Source: Sphingomonadales bacterium 12-68-11 (GTDB lineage Bacteria; Pseudomonadota; Alphaproteobacteria; Sphingomonadales; Sphingomonadaceae). From it: a DNA stretch of 64,000 nucleotides. The position numbers and the translations under genes were made by a program. This document shows, one piece after another, positions 7,244 through 15,714 of this stretch (position 1 is its first letter; each line of letters opens with the position of its first letter). The stretch is from assembly GCA_002279825.1 (NCBI GenBank), contig NCCV01000001.1, positions 310,001-374,000 on the forward strand. The letters are read 5' to 3'. The notes beneath the pieces were generated by a model that saw only the letters and a list, made by a program, of their open reading frames with translations, did not search any database and was not told the origin of the DNA.

Positions 7244-9569
7244 TACCGAGCGGCAGGCGCTCGCGCTGTTCGAGCGGCTGCTGAGCTATCCGGGCAACGC
7301 GCGCGCGCGCGACCGCCTGCTGAGCCGCGCGCCCACCGAAGTGCGCGCGCGGGTGAACGCGCTCGAAGGCAACGTCACTCACGCCGCGCGTGCCCTGCCG
7401 ACCGAGTTCGCCGCACCTGCCGAAGATGCGCCCGCGGTGCTGCCCGGCACGCGCATCGGCGCGTTCCGGCTGACCGCGCCGGTCGGGCGTGGCGGCATGG
7501 GCGAGGTCTGGGCCGCGCAGCGCGCCGACGGCCTGTTCGAACAGCAAGTGGCGATCAAGCTGATCCAGCGCCGCACCTCCCCGCGCCTGCTGCGCGCGTT
7601 CGAGGCCGAGCGGCGCATCCTCGCGCGGCTCGAACATCCCAACATCGCCCGCCTGATCGACGGCGGCGTGACCGAGCAGGATCTGCCGTGGCTGGCGATG
7701 GAGTTCTGCGACGGGCGCCCGATCGACGAAGCCGCCGCCGGCCTGCCGCTGCCCGCGCGCGTGGAGCTCTTCCGTAAGGCCGCCGAGGCGATCCGCTTCG
7801 CGCACAGCCGCATGATCGCGCATGCCGACGTCAAGCCGTCGAACGTGATGGTCGGCGCCGACGGGCAGGTGAAGCTGCTCGACTTCGGCATCGCCGCGCT
7901 GCTCGAGGGCGAGGCGGCGGCAGAGGGCACCAACGCGGGCGCGCTGACCCGCGCGTTCGCAAGCCCGCAGCGGCTGGCGGGCGCCGGGCCTTCGGTCGCC
8001 GACGATCTGTTCGGGCTCGGCCGGACGCTCGCGGCGGTGCTCGACGGCACGTCGGACCGCGAACTCGCCGCGATCGCCGCCAAGGCCAGTGCGCCGGAGG
8101 AAGCGGACCGCTACGGCAGCGCCGATGCGCTCCTGGGCGATCTCGACCGCTGGCGGGCGCATCGGCGGATTACCGCGCTGCCCGATACCTGGCGCTACCG
8201 CGCCGACAAGTTTATCGCCCGCAACCGCCGCTGGGTGCTGGGCGCGGGCGCGGCGCTCATGCTGCTCGGCGCGGTCTCGGCTTTCGCCACTTCGAGCTAT
8301 TTCCGCGCCGAAGTCTCGCGCGGAGAGGCCGCCGCCCGCTCGTCCGAAGTGCGGCAGCTCGCGCACTACCTGCTCTACGATCTCTACGACCAGCTCGCGC
8401 GGCAGCCGGGCACGGCGGCGCGGCGCGCGCAGATCACCCAGGTGGCGGCAGGCCATCTCGCGCGGTTGCAGGCCGACCGGACGGCGTCTCCGGCGCTGCG
8501 GCTCGATGCGGCGCGCAGCTATCGGCGGCTCGCGGCGATCCGCGGGTTGCCCGGCATCTCCAATGTCGGCCAGCCGGAGGGCGCGCTCGAAGCGCTGGTC
8601 CGCGCCGAGGCGATCCTGGCGCCGCTCGTCGCCGAGCGTCCGCGCGAGGTCGCCGCGCTGACCGAGCTCGGCTGGGTCCACGCCGACCGTTGGACGTTGC
8701 ACGCCGACAACGTCGATTCGCCCACCGCCAACCGCGCCGCGCGGCGCTGGTTCGATGCCGCGCTGGCGATCGCCCCCGGCAATGCCTCGGCGCGGCTCGG
8801 CCGGCTGACCACGCTCAAGAGCGAAGGCTACGACCTGATCTGGAGCGCCGACCGGCCCGCCGAGGCGGTGGTGCGGCTGCGCGCCGCGCTCGCCGAACTG
8901 CGCGCGACGCGCTGGCCCACCGCTTACGCCGCCCAGGTGCGCGCACTCGAGATCAACGCGCTCAACCGGCTGGGCGACGCGCTCTACTACGCCGGAGACA
9001 TCCCGGGCAGCCTGGCGCCTTACCGCGAGGCCGACGCGCTGATCGATGCCGCGCTCGCGGCCGACGGCGCGACCCCGCAGCGGCTGATCCTCAAGGGCGA
9101 AGCGGCGTTCAACATCTCGGGCTCGCTCGGCGACAGCGGGCACCCGGCCGAGGCGCTAACGGTCGCCGACGCCGCCGTCGGCCCGCTCGAACAGCTACTC
9201 CGCGCCGGCCCCGACGCGGCGGCGGAAAAGCGCCTGCTGGTGCTTTACGGTCAGCAGGCGGCGCTGCTCGGCACCCTCGGACGCGGGCGCGACGCGCTGG
9301 TCCCCTCGGGCGCGAGCGTGGCGCTACGCGAGGCGCGGTTGGCCCGCTCGCCCGGCGATCCGCAGCGGATGCGCGATCTCGCGATCGGCCTCGCGCCGCA
9401 CGCCACGCTGCTTGCGCAGCTTGGCAACGCGGCCGAGGCCTGCGCCGCTGCGACGCGCGCGGTCGGGGTGTGGACGCAGATTCGCGCGCAAGGCCGCCTC
9501 GGCGCGCTCGATGAGCGCAAGAACATGCCCCAAAGTGAGACACTTCAGCAGGAATCGTGCGGCCGCTGA
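7221..9569 (+). CDS. receptor-type serine/threonine protein kinase with C-terminal TPR-like domain
   Basis: 782 residues. An N-terminal kinase domain (about 83-310) has the glycine loop GRGGMGEV (89-96), the ATP lysine in VAIK (K113), a catalytic loop HADVKPSNV (201-209) and DFG (221-223). The usual HRD is HAD here, so it is a non-RD kinase. One membrane segment follows (about 338-358), and the remaining 420 residues are helical and TPR-like, probably periplasmic. The gene overlaps the ECF sigma gene by 23 bases. The kinase likely controls the sigma factor by phosphorylation, as in known ECF-kinase modules; this is inference from linkage. Confidence 0.92.
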   Translation: MTRPASLDTERQALALFERLLSYPGNARARDRLLSRAPTEVRARVNALEGNVTHAARALPTEFAAPAEDAPAVLPGTRIGAFRLTAPVGRGGMGEVWAAQRADGLFEQQVAIKLIQRRTSPRLLRAFEAERRILARLEHPNIARLIDGGVTEQDLPWLAMEFCDGRPIDEAAAGLPLPARVELFRKAAEAIRFAHSRMIAHADVKPSNVMVGADGQVKLLDFGIAALLEGEAAAEGTNAGALTRAFASPQRLAGAGPSVADDLFGLGRTLAAVLDGTSDRELAAIAAKASAPEEADRYGSADALLGDLDRWRAHRRITALPDTWRYRADKFIARNRRWVLGAGAALMLLGAVSAFATSSYFRAEVSRGEAAARSSEVRQLAHYLLYDLYDQLARQPGTAARRAQITQVAAGHLARLQADRTASPALRLDAARSYRRLAAIRGLPGISNVGQPEGALEALVRAEAILAPLVAERPREVAALTELGWVHADRWTLHADNVDSPTANRAARRWFDAALAIAPGNASARLGRLTTLKSEGYDLIWSADRPAEAVVRLRAALAELRATRWPTAYAAQVRALEINALNRLGDALYYAGDIPGSLAPYREADALIDAALAADGATPQRLILKGEAAFNISGSLGDSGHPAEALTVADAAVGPLEQLLRAGPDAAAEKRLLVLYGQQAALLGTLGRGRDALVPSGASVALREARLARSPGDPQRMRDLAIGLAPHATLLAQLGNAAEACAAATRAVGVWTQIRAQGRLGALDERKNMPQSETLQQESCGR

Positions 9570-9639
9570 CGTTTTCGTGGCCCCAGTCTCCTCGGCTCTG
9601 CGCCTTCCCGTTTTGTTAATTGCAAAACCGGGGGTCGAA

Positions 9640-10683
9640 ATGAAAATCCAAACTCTGCTTACCGCCGCCGCGAGCCTCGCGGCTATTGCCGGCGCCGTTC
9701 CGGCGGCTGCGCAGCACGTCGTGGTCTACGCTCCGCGAACCGAGGCCGTCGCCAACTCGACGACGCACCAGGGGCCGAACGTGGTCGGCTCGAACGGACA
9801 CTTCCTCAATGGGTCGGTCATCGCCCCCAACTCGTGGCAGGGCAACGCCGGCTCGTACAACGGCGGCGGCTCGCCTGGCGAAACCTGGGCCACCACCGAG
9901 CAGTTCGGCGGGGCGGGCAGCAACGCGCTCTACAACACCGCCTATGCCTCGGCGAGCCTGGCGACCGGCGAACTCAAGGCCTCGACGGTCTCGACCGGCC
10001 CGAACAACTTCGGCACGCCCACGGGCAACGGATACGCGCGCTTCGACGATACCATCTTCTTCACCAACACCAGCGGCAGCGCGCTGACCATCGGCATGAC
10101 CTACGCCTTCAACGGCTCGATGTCCGATCCGTTCGCCGGCAACCCCGGCGGCAACCTCTCGCTCGGCCTGAGCTGCTTCAGCACCACGTGCTACAACGAG
10201 ACGGGCGAGCGCATCGTCTTCGCATCCGGGCCGACCCGCACCCCGAGCGACAACTGGAACTACTACTGGAGCATGACCAGCAGCTGTTTCGGCGAGAACA
10301 TCTACTGCGGTCAGGGCGCCGCGCCGTACTTCCAGTCGGGCCTCAACCAGCCCAACGCCGGCGGCGTGGTCGACGGCTGGATCTCGACCGCGCTGGTCAT
10401 CCCGACCGGCATGAGTTCGATCGGCTTGCGCGCCACGCTCAACGTCGATTGCCGCGGCGGCAGCAGCTGCGACTTCGGGCATACCGGTACCTTCCGCTTC
10501 GACGACCTTCCGACTGGACTCGGCTTCTCGTCGGCCTCGGGCCTGCTGCTGAGCGCGGTCGGCGTCCCGCCCACCACTGGTGCGGTGCCCGAGCCGGCGA
10601 CGTGGCTGATGATGATCCTCGGCTTCGGCTTCGTCGGCGCGCTCATGCGCCAACGCTCGCAGCGCCGGCCGGCTTACGCCTGA
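9640..10683 (+). CDS. PEPxxWA-CTERM sorting domain-containing exported protein
   Basis: 347 residues. A signal peptide (MKIQTLLTAAASLAAIAG, cleavage near AAAQ) is followed by a Gly/Asn/Ser/Thr-rich beta-type domain with several cysteines (for example CFSTTCYNE and CRGGSSCDF). The C-terminus is a textbook PEPxxWA-CTERM signal: VPEPATWLMMILGFGFVG then basic residues. Such proteins are cut by an exosortase in the inner membrane and exported, often together with exopolysaccharide. No exosortase gene is in this window. The ATG at 9640 was chosen because it begins the signal peptide; longer in-frame sequence upstream lies inside the kinase gene. Confidence 0.93.
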   Translation: MKIQTLLTAAASLAAIAGAVPAAAQHVVVYAPRTEAVANSTTHQGPNVVGSNGHFLNGSVIAPNSWQGNAGSYNGGGSPGETWATTEQFGGAGSNALYNTAYASASLATGELKASTVSTGPNNFGTPTGNGYARFDDTIFFTNTSGSALTIGMTYAFNGSMSDPFAGNPGGNLSLGLSCFSTTCYNETGERIVFASGPTRTPSDNWNYYWSMTSSCFGENIYCGQGAAPYFQSGLNQPNAGGVVDGWISTALVIPTGMSSIGLRATLNVDCRGGSSCDFGHTGTFRFDDLPTGLGFSSASGLLLSAVGVPPTTGAVPEPATWLMMILGFGFVGALMRQRSQRRPAYA

Positions 10684-10741
10684 TCCCCCTCGGCGGCGGA
10701 TGTCCCGCCGCCGATCTCGCTCCCACACGAAAGGAACCGAT

Positions 10742-11347
10742 ATGCGCAAGTCATTGCTCGCCAGTGCCGCTCTCGCCGCCGCCGGCCTCACCGCGCCTGC
10801 CCAGGCCCAGGTGTTCTACTCGGTCACCGGCACCTTCCAGGCCGATACCGATGGCGACCAGACCAACGAGATCTACGACTGGGCCTTCGCCTTCGAGAGC
10901 GCGAGCTACGTGTCCACGCTCAGCTACCTCGCCCCGTCGAGCTGCTCGATCACCGGCACGTTCTACTTGTGCGGGCCGACCCAAACGATCGATCCGCAAG
11001 GCGTGCTCGCCGGCGCACCGGTGACCAATCCGTTCATCGGTTTCAACGCCGTCAACGCCGACGCCACCGGCAGCGGGGTGTGGAACTACTTCTTCGCGCC
11101 CGGCGCCTTCGGCGCCGACGGCGTCTACACCACCGCCGGCTATCCCGACCCGAGCGGCCCGATCATCGATCCGGATTCCGGCCAGGAATACTACGTCGGC
11201 AACGCCGGGCTGGCGACGCTGACCGTGCGCACCGCCACCGCCGCCGTGCCCGAGCCCGCGACTTGGGCGATGATGCTGCTCGGCTTCGGGCTGGTCGGCG
11301 CCGCGCTGCGCCGGCCGAAGCGGGATCTTCGCATCCGCTACGCCTAG
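10742..11347 (+). CDS. PEPxxWA-CTERM sorting domain-containing exported protein
   Basis: 201 residues: signal peptide (MRKSLLASAALAAAGLTAPA, cut near AQAQ), a short acidic, aromatic-rich beta domain of unknown function, and a C-terminal VPEPATWAMMLLGFGLVG signal ending in Arg/Lys residues. The ATG is preceded by AAAGGAA, a good ribosome binding site. It lies 58 nt after the preceding PEPxxWA gene in the same direction and is followed by a strong terminator, so the two are probably a transcription unit. The pair shares only the sorting signal, not the passenger domain. Confidence 0.92.
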   Translation: MRKSLLASAALAAAGLTAPAQAQVFYSVTGTFQADTDGDQTNEIYDWAFAFESASYVSTLSYLAPSSCSITGTFYLCGPTQTIDPQGVLAGAPVTNPFIGFNAVNADATGSGVWNYFFAPGAFGADGVYTTAGYPDPSGPIIDPDSGQEYYVGNAGLATLTVRTATAAVPEPATWAMMLLGFGLVGAALRRPKRDLRIRYA

Positions 11348-11384
11348 ACCCTGCCTGACCCCTACTCGACCTGGGGGCACAGCG

Positions 11385-11421
11385 AAGCCCCGGCGGATTC
11401 GGGGGATCCGCCGGGGCTTTT
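11385..11421 (+). terminator. rho-independent terminator after the PEPxxWA genes
   Basis: A 13-bp perfect stem pairs 11385-11397 with 11407-11419 around a 9-base loop, followed by a short T run. It ends the plus-strand unit and separates it from the convergent DUF6152 gene. Confidence 0.88.
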
Positions 11422-11456
11422 GCTTGTCCGCAGCCGCGCCCGCGCGGGCGCGGACC

Positions 11457-11834
11457 TCAGAGACCGCCGAACTGGTTGAGCGTGGTGCCGTTGGCGCGCT
11501 TGACGGTGACGTTGAAGCCGCCGCGGCGCCCGTCGCGCAGCTTGTAGTAGGTCAGGTCGATCCGCTCGCCGGGAGCGAGCGACCGCTTCGACCAGCCCGC
11601 GCGCGACAGGTGGTTCGGGCTCATGCCCTCGAACGCCCAGCGCCGGCCATCGGCGTCGCGCACGTAGAGGAACGTGTGCGGATTGGTCCATTCCCACTTC
11701 TCGACCGTGACGCTCTTCATTTCGGTCGAAGTGCCCCATTCGAACATCGCGGTCGAATGGTGGGCCACCGCCGGAAGTCCGACGGCGGCGGCGATGGCGG
11801 CAACGGCACAGGCCAGGCGGGTCTTGCGGGTCAT
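11457..11834 (-). CDS. DUF6152 family exported protein
   Basis: 125 residues. A signal peptide (about residues 1-24, ending near PAVAHH) leads into the conserved HHSTAMFEWG block, then KWEWTNPHTFLYVRD and a GRRGGFNVTVKRANG stretch; these fit the DUF6152 family, whose function is unknown. The ATG at 11834 is preceded by GGAGAG. It is divergent from the next exported protein, and the two families tend to be neighbours as far as I know. Likely periplasmic. Confidence 0.86.
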   Translation of the reverse strand: MTRKTRLACAVAAIAAAVGLPAVAHHSTAMFEWGTSTEMKSVTVEKWEWTNPHTFLYVRDADGRRWAFEGMSPNHLSRAGWSKRSLAPGERIDLTYYKLRDGRRGGFNVTVKRANGTTLNQFGGL

Positions 11835-11983
11835 CGGGCTCTCCTCGGGCGCCGCCTGTTGGCTTGGCGCGTGTTTGTCCGCCTTTTGCCAGCAAAGGTC
11901 GCGCAAAATCAACCGCCGCTTGACTTGGCGCGCGCCGCCGCCGCACTCTCGCGCCAGAAAAGAGAGGATTCCGGAGGGTCATC

Positions 11984-12832
11984 ATGAACAACTGGGGATT
12001 CGGCGCGCGCGCGCTGGTGAGCGCGGCGGCTGTGGCCGTGGCCGCTGCGGCGATGACCGGCGCGGCCTTCGCGCAGCAAGCGGTGGCGCCCGCGCCGGCC
12101 GTGGAGCCCGTACCGCAGGGCGCGATCCCGCGCGCGACGGCTTATGCCGAACTGGCCAAGCTGCCCAATTTCAGCGGTATCTGGACCAGCGACCGCCGCG
12201 CGCTCGGCAATGCGGGCCCGCCGCGGCCGATGCAGTTCACCCCCGCCGGCCAGGCGCTGGTCGATGCCTTCCGCGCCAAGCAGGCCGCCGAAGGCGTCAA
12301 CCAGGAAGCCCAGCAGCACTGCTACCCGCCGGGCATCCCCGGAGTGATGAACCAGCCCTATCCGATCGAGCTGTCGTTCCAGCCCGGCATGGTGCTGATT
12401 TTCGCCGAAGCTTACGCCCAGCAGCGCCGCATCTACACCGACGGGCGCCCGCTGCCCGAGGATCCGGACTTGTTTTTCAACGGCAATTCGGTCGGACACT
12501 GGGAAGGCGACACGCTGATCGTCGATACCGTCGGGTTCAGCCCGCTCACCAACCTGACCGGCGGCATTCCGCATACCGAGAAGAGCCGCGTGCGCGAGCG
12601 GATCTGGCTGCAGGGGCCCGATACGCTGCGGATCGAGACCACCATCACCGAGCCCGACCTGCTCGCCGCGCCTCACGTCACCCAGGCCGCCTTCGCGCGC
12701 CGGCCCGACTACGTGATCCGCGAATACGTCTGCGCCGAGAACAACCGCCTGGTCGGCGGCGAAGGTGGCGCCAACATCGATCTCGGGCTGGACGAGGAAG
12801 AGGATCCCTTCGCCGGGCTCGACGACGAGTAA
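11984..12832 (+). CDS. exported protein of unknown function
   Basis: 282 residues with a signal peptide (about 1-30, ending near AFAQQ). The mature part carries KLPNFSGIWTSD, a CYPPGIPGVMNQPYPIE block, and GHWEGDTLIVDTVGF followed by LRIETTITEPD; the tail is strongly acidic. I know the GHWEGDTLIVDT pattern from uncharacterised periplasmic proteins that occur beside DUF6152 genes, but no activity is established. A good GGAGG site precedes the ATG by about seven bases. It is read away from the DUF6152 gene. Confidence 0.85.
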   Translation: MNNWGFGARALVSAAAVAVAAAAMTGAAFAQQAVAPAPAVEPVPQGAIPRATAYAELAKLPNFSGIWTSDRRALGNAGPPRPMQFTPAGQALVDAFRAKQAAEGVNQEAQQHCYPPGIPGVMNQPYPIELSFQPGMVLIFAEAYAQQRRIYTDGRPLPEDPDLFFNGNSVGHWEGDTLIVDTVGFSPLTNLTGGIPHTEKSRVRERIWLQGPDTLRIETTITEPDLLAAPHVTQAAFARRPDYVIREYVCAENNRLVGGEGGANIDLGLDEEEDPFAGLDDE

Positions 12833-12888
12833 GCGCCCCGACCCGGCGTAACCGAATCGCAATCCGCCGCGTGCTAGGCGGGCGCGCC

Positions 12889-13269
12889 ATGACTGCGCTG
12901 CCCCCCTCGTTCACCGCCCTCGGCGCCGCGCTCGAGGCGAGCGCTATCGAACGCCGCTGGAATGCGCTGGTCTCTGCCGCGCAAGTGGTGTCCGCACTGG
13001 CCGGCACCGAACCCGCAAGCGCCGCCGCGATGGACGCCTTTCCCGCCCGCATCGCCGCGGCCGGCGGCTGGCGGCTGGCGCGCGCCGAAAGCGAACTCGC
13101 CGATCTCACCGCAATCCTCGAACACGGCCTAGCCGCGCTGCTTTCGGTCAACGAACGCGGTGTGGACACGAGGCCAGCGGCGCGGGCACTGCTGGCGGAG
13201 TTCGAGTTTGCGTGTGGCGCGCTGCTGGCGTTGTTGCCGCCTGAAACGGAGCCGGTTTTCGCGGCGTAA
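12889..13269 (+). CDS. hypothetical helical protein
   Basis: 126 residues, alanine-rich and predicted largely helical, without a signal peptide or membrane segment. No family recognised. The codon usage matches the surrounding core genes (G or C in nearly every third position), which supports it as a real gene. The ATG at 12889 lies 56 nt after the preceding stop; the open frame extends far upstream through the previous gene but that part is a shadow. Confidence 0.65.
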   Translation: MTALPPSFTALGAALEASAIERRWNALVSAAQVVSALAGTEPASAAAMDAFPARIAAAGGWRLARAESELADLTAILEHGLAALLSVNERGVDTRPAARALLAEFEFACGALLALLPPETEPVFAA

Positions 13270-13303
13270 TCGGCGCGGTGCGCGCTCTAAGCCGGCTTGG
13301 ACG

Positions 13304-13322
13304 CTTATCCCCTTCGGATAAG
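13304..13322. repeat. short hairpin in an intergenic gap
   Basis: A 7-bp perfect inverted repeat, CTTATCC (13304-13310) with GGATAAG (13316-13322), lies between the hypothetical gene and the next pair. No T run follows, so a terminator is doubtful. It could be a small palindromic element or an operator. Confidence 0.3.
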
Positions 13323-13384
13323 TATTCGGCGACTCCCTCTTTCTCGACGCGCTGTTAACATGCTCCCAGAAAGGGGAATCGCGC

Positions 13385-13705
13385 ATGGCGAGCCAAGACG
13401 AGCCGGACGATCTCTATTTGCATGCCGAGGCAGCAAAGAAACTCAATGCTCTCTACGCCAACCGGCTATTCGTGCAGCCTCTAGGTGAAGGCTTGATACG
13501 CCTGAACCTTGGCGAGTTTCACGATTGGGAACCGACCTATCATTCCGCGTCCGTAATGACGCCGGAAATGGCGTTGGAGTTGGCGACCGTGCTGCACCGC
13601 GTAGCGCTAAGGGTCATGGAGAACCAACTGGACGTGGCGAAAGTTCAGCAAGCCGCCCGCGCGGCGGCGGAAGGCGGGGAGCCGGATGGTCAAGAACCCC
13701 GCTGA
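13385..13705 (+). CDS. hypothetical protein
   Basis: 106 residues, soluble, no recognised family. It begins with an acidic N-terminus (MASQDEPDD), has a central HDWEPTYHS piece and a helical C-terminal half. Third codon positions are less GC-biased than in the neighbours, which hints at recent acquisition. An AAAGGGG site precedes the ATG. It overlaps the next gene by 20 bases, so the two are likely co-translated. Confidence 0.65.
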   Translation: MASQDEPDDLYLHAEAAKKLNALYANRLFVQPLGEGLIRLNLGEFHDWEPTYHSASVMTPEMALELATVLHRVALRVMENQLDVAKVQQAARAAAEGGEPDGQEPR

Positions 13706-14165
13706 CGACGAGTACGACCGGCTTCTGCTGGGCGCCAGCGGGGCAGGGGGTGATCCACGTAAGACCACCGACCGGGGGGAAGTTGCCGGCGCCGGTGAGA
13801 CGGAGCCCGCAAAACGCACACGCCGTACGCAGCAACAAAAGGTTCGCAACCAGGGTGGGGTGCGGACAGTCAGGTGGTACTCAGTAAATGGCCCTGAACT
13901 TAAGAGCCTAGCCACCCTGCAAGGTGTGGGAGGCATAATGGTGGCCTTAGGGACTTTTTTAGCCGGGGTTTGGCTCAGCACAAAGCAGGGCCTCGAAATG
14001 TCTGGAAAAGATGACATTACAGCGGAAATGCGAGCATCTTGGGAAACGGCCCAATCGCTTGCGGGTTGGGCCGCCATTGGTGCATTCGCAATTGCAGCCA
14101 TCCTACTTGCGGTGAACGGGTGGTCTATCTGGACGATCTACCGAGAACACGAGCATGGAAAATGA
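13686..14165 (+). CDS. hypothetical protein with two membrane segments
   Basis: 159 residues. The first 60 residues are polar and basic (KRTRRTQQQK), then a membrane segment at about 80-98 (VGGIMVALGTFLAGVWL), a short polar loop of about 30 residues, and a second segment at about 125-150. Both ends are predicted in the cytosol. No family recognised. Composition is AT-richer than the core genes and it is tied to the preceding gene by a 20 nt overlap. A two-gene accessory unit is the simplest reading. Confidence 0.65.
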   Translation: MVKNPADDEYDRLLLGASGAGGDPRKTTDRGEVAGAGETEPAKRTRRTQQQKVRNQGGVRTVRWYSVNGPELKSLATLQGVGGIMVALGTFLAGVWLSTKQGLEMSGKDDITAEMRASWETAQSLAGWAAIGAFAIAAILLAVNGWSIWTIYREHEHGK

Positions 14166-14234
14166 GGCGGTACGCTGTCACCGTCGCGCCAATCCCGGCT
14201 TGACCATGTTCCGCCTTCGTTCCAACATGCTCTG

Positions 14235-14738
14235 ATGCCCGATTCACCCGCGCTTGCCGTGCTTTCCGATCCCGCCGAGCGCCGCGCCCAAGCCGTGGCG
14301 CGCGGGATCTGCCGCCTCCTCGCGCGCAACGACATCTGGGCGATTGCCGAAATGCCGTTGCGGGGCGGGCGGCGCGCGGACCTGATGGGGATCGATCCGC
14401 GCGGCCAGGTGATCATCGTCGAGATCAAGACCGCGCGCGGCGACCTGCTGGGTGATGGCAAGTGGCCCGACTATCTCGAGTTCTGCGACCGGTTCTACTG
14501 GGGCCTGCCGCCCGAGCTCGACCGTGCCTGCCTCGACGGCGCCGATTTCCGGCCCGACTGCTGCGGGGTGATCGTGGCCGACGGTTACGATGCCGAAATC
14601 GTCCGTCCGGCGCCGAGCCGCCCGCTGGCGCCCGCGCGCCGCCGGGTCGAGGTCGAGCGGCTCGCCCGCACCGCGCTGCGCCGCCAGCTCACCGCGCTCG
14701 ATCCGCAGTGCAACGCGTGGGGCCAAGTCCACGGCTGA
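14235..14738 (+). CDS. mmcB: MmcB family DNA repair protein
   Basis: 167 residues, full length for MmcB, an alphaproteobacterial family with a PD-(D/E)xK-like nuclease core linked to the LexA SOS response in Caulobacter. Visible core: RRADLMGIDPRG, then VIIVEIKTARGDLLGDGKWP and CDRFYWGLPPE. The E-I-K of the nuclease signature is intact. The ATG at 14235 starts a frame with typical codon use. Upstream bases do not show a clear SOS box to my eye. Confidence 0.9.
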   Translation: MPDSPALAVLSDPAERRAQAVARGICRLLARNDIWAIAEMPLRGGRRADLMGIDPRGQVIIVEIKTARGDLLGDGKWPDYLEFCDRFYWGLPPELDRACLDGADFRPDCCGVIVADGYDAEIVRPAPSRPLAPARRRVEVERLARTALRRQLTALDPQCNAWGQVHG

Positions 14739-14741
14739 ACG

Positions 14742-14761
14742 CCCTTCCCCAAGGGGAAGGG
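14742..14761. repeat. perfect palindrome downstream of mmcB
   Basis: CCCTTCCCC (14742-14750) is followed after two bases by its exact reverse complement (14753-14761). There is no T run. It may be part of a dispersed palindromic element; the rest of the gap up to the next gene (to 14994) shows no gene. Confidence 0.45.
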
Positions 14762-14994
14762 GCCCTGCCAACGCTCTGAGCCTTCTGGGGCTGAAGACCG
14801 GGGCTCGGGCGTTCGCGCTTTCCTACTTGTCGGGGAATGTGGCAGGTGGCGGCCATGACCTCGCGCCCTCTTCCAATCGCCGCCGCCACAGGTGTCGGGA
14901 CGCCGACGATGCGCGCGCGTATGAGGAAGTGTAAACTTGCCTCTGGACACTGTCACATGTGTCAACACCCCCCCTGCAATGTGTCGCCTTGGGC

Positions 14995-15714
14995 ATGACC
15001 GCGGTCCTCATCTCGGCGCTGGCGATGACCGCGATCGTCGCGGTGCGCTACGCGCTGACCAGCGGCGCGTTCGCCTGGGTGACCCGCCGGCTGCATCCGG
15101 GGCTCTACGACGGGCTGGACCCGCAGATCCGCCGCGAGATCGGCTGGTCGCTGGCCTCGGCGGCGATCTACGGCGTGCCCGCGGGCGTTGTCGCGTGGGG
15201 CTGGCAGGAACGCGGCTGGACGCAGATCTACACCCAGTGGGACGCCTACCCGCTATGGCATCTGCCGGTCTCGCTGCTGCTCTACCTGTTCGCGCACGAT
15301 ACCTGGTTCTACTGGACGCACCGCCTGATGCACCGCCCGCGCTGGTTCCAGGCGGCGCACGCGGTGCACCACGCCAGCCGCCCGCCGACCGCCTGGGCGG
15401 CGATGAGCTTCCACCCGATCGAGGCGCTGACCGGCGCACTGGTAATTCCGGCGCTGGTGTTCCTGGTGCCGGTCCACATCGGCGTGCTCGGCCTGGTGCT
15501 GGCGATCATGACGCTGATGGGCGTCACCAACCACATGGGCTGGGAAATGTTTCCGCGCGCACTGGTTCATTCCAAGTTGGGCGATTGGCTGATAACCGCC
15601 AGCCACCACCAGCGGCACCATGAAGAGTATCGATGCAATTACGGACTCTATTTTCGCGTCTGGGACCGGCTCTGCGGCACCGACCGGGGCGTGTCGCGAT
15701 CGTTCTTGCCGTGA
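14995..15714 (+). CDS. sterol desaturase/fatty acid hydroxylase family protein
   Basis: 239 residues from the ATG at 14995; a GTG at 14959 would add twelve. An integral membrane di-iron enzyme by family: histidine clusters HDTWFYWTHRLMH, HAVHHAS and ASHHQRHHEEY are all present, with about four to five membrane helices between them. The family hydroxylates or desaturates lipids, sterols or carotenoids at the membrane; the substrate here is not evident. Its 3' end overlaps the DUF2141 gene by 82 bases, an unusually long overlap that suggests coupled expression. Confidence 0.9.
   Translation: MTAVLISALAMTAIVAVRYALTSGAFAWVTRRLHPGLYDGLDPQIRREIGWSLASAAIYGVPAGVVAWGWQERGWTQIYTQWDAYPLWHLPVSLLLYLFAHDTWFYWTHRLMHRPRWFQAAHAVHHASRPPTAWAAMSFHPIEALTGALVIPALVFLVPVHIGVLGLVLAIMTLMGVTNHMGWEMFPRALVHSKLGDWLITASHHQRHHEEYRCNYGLYFRVWDRLCGTDRGVSRSFLP

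Noticed and set aside
7167-9143. 658-residue minus-strand open frame across the kinase gene
   Set aside because: Arg/Ala/Gly-rich shadow of the kinase gene, whose motifs are clear on the plus strand.
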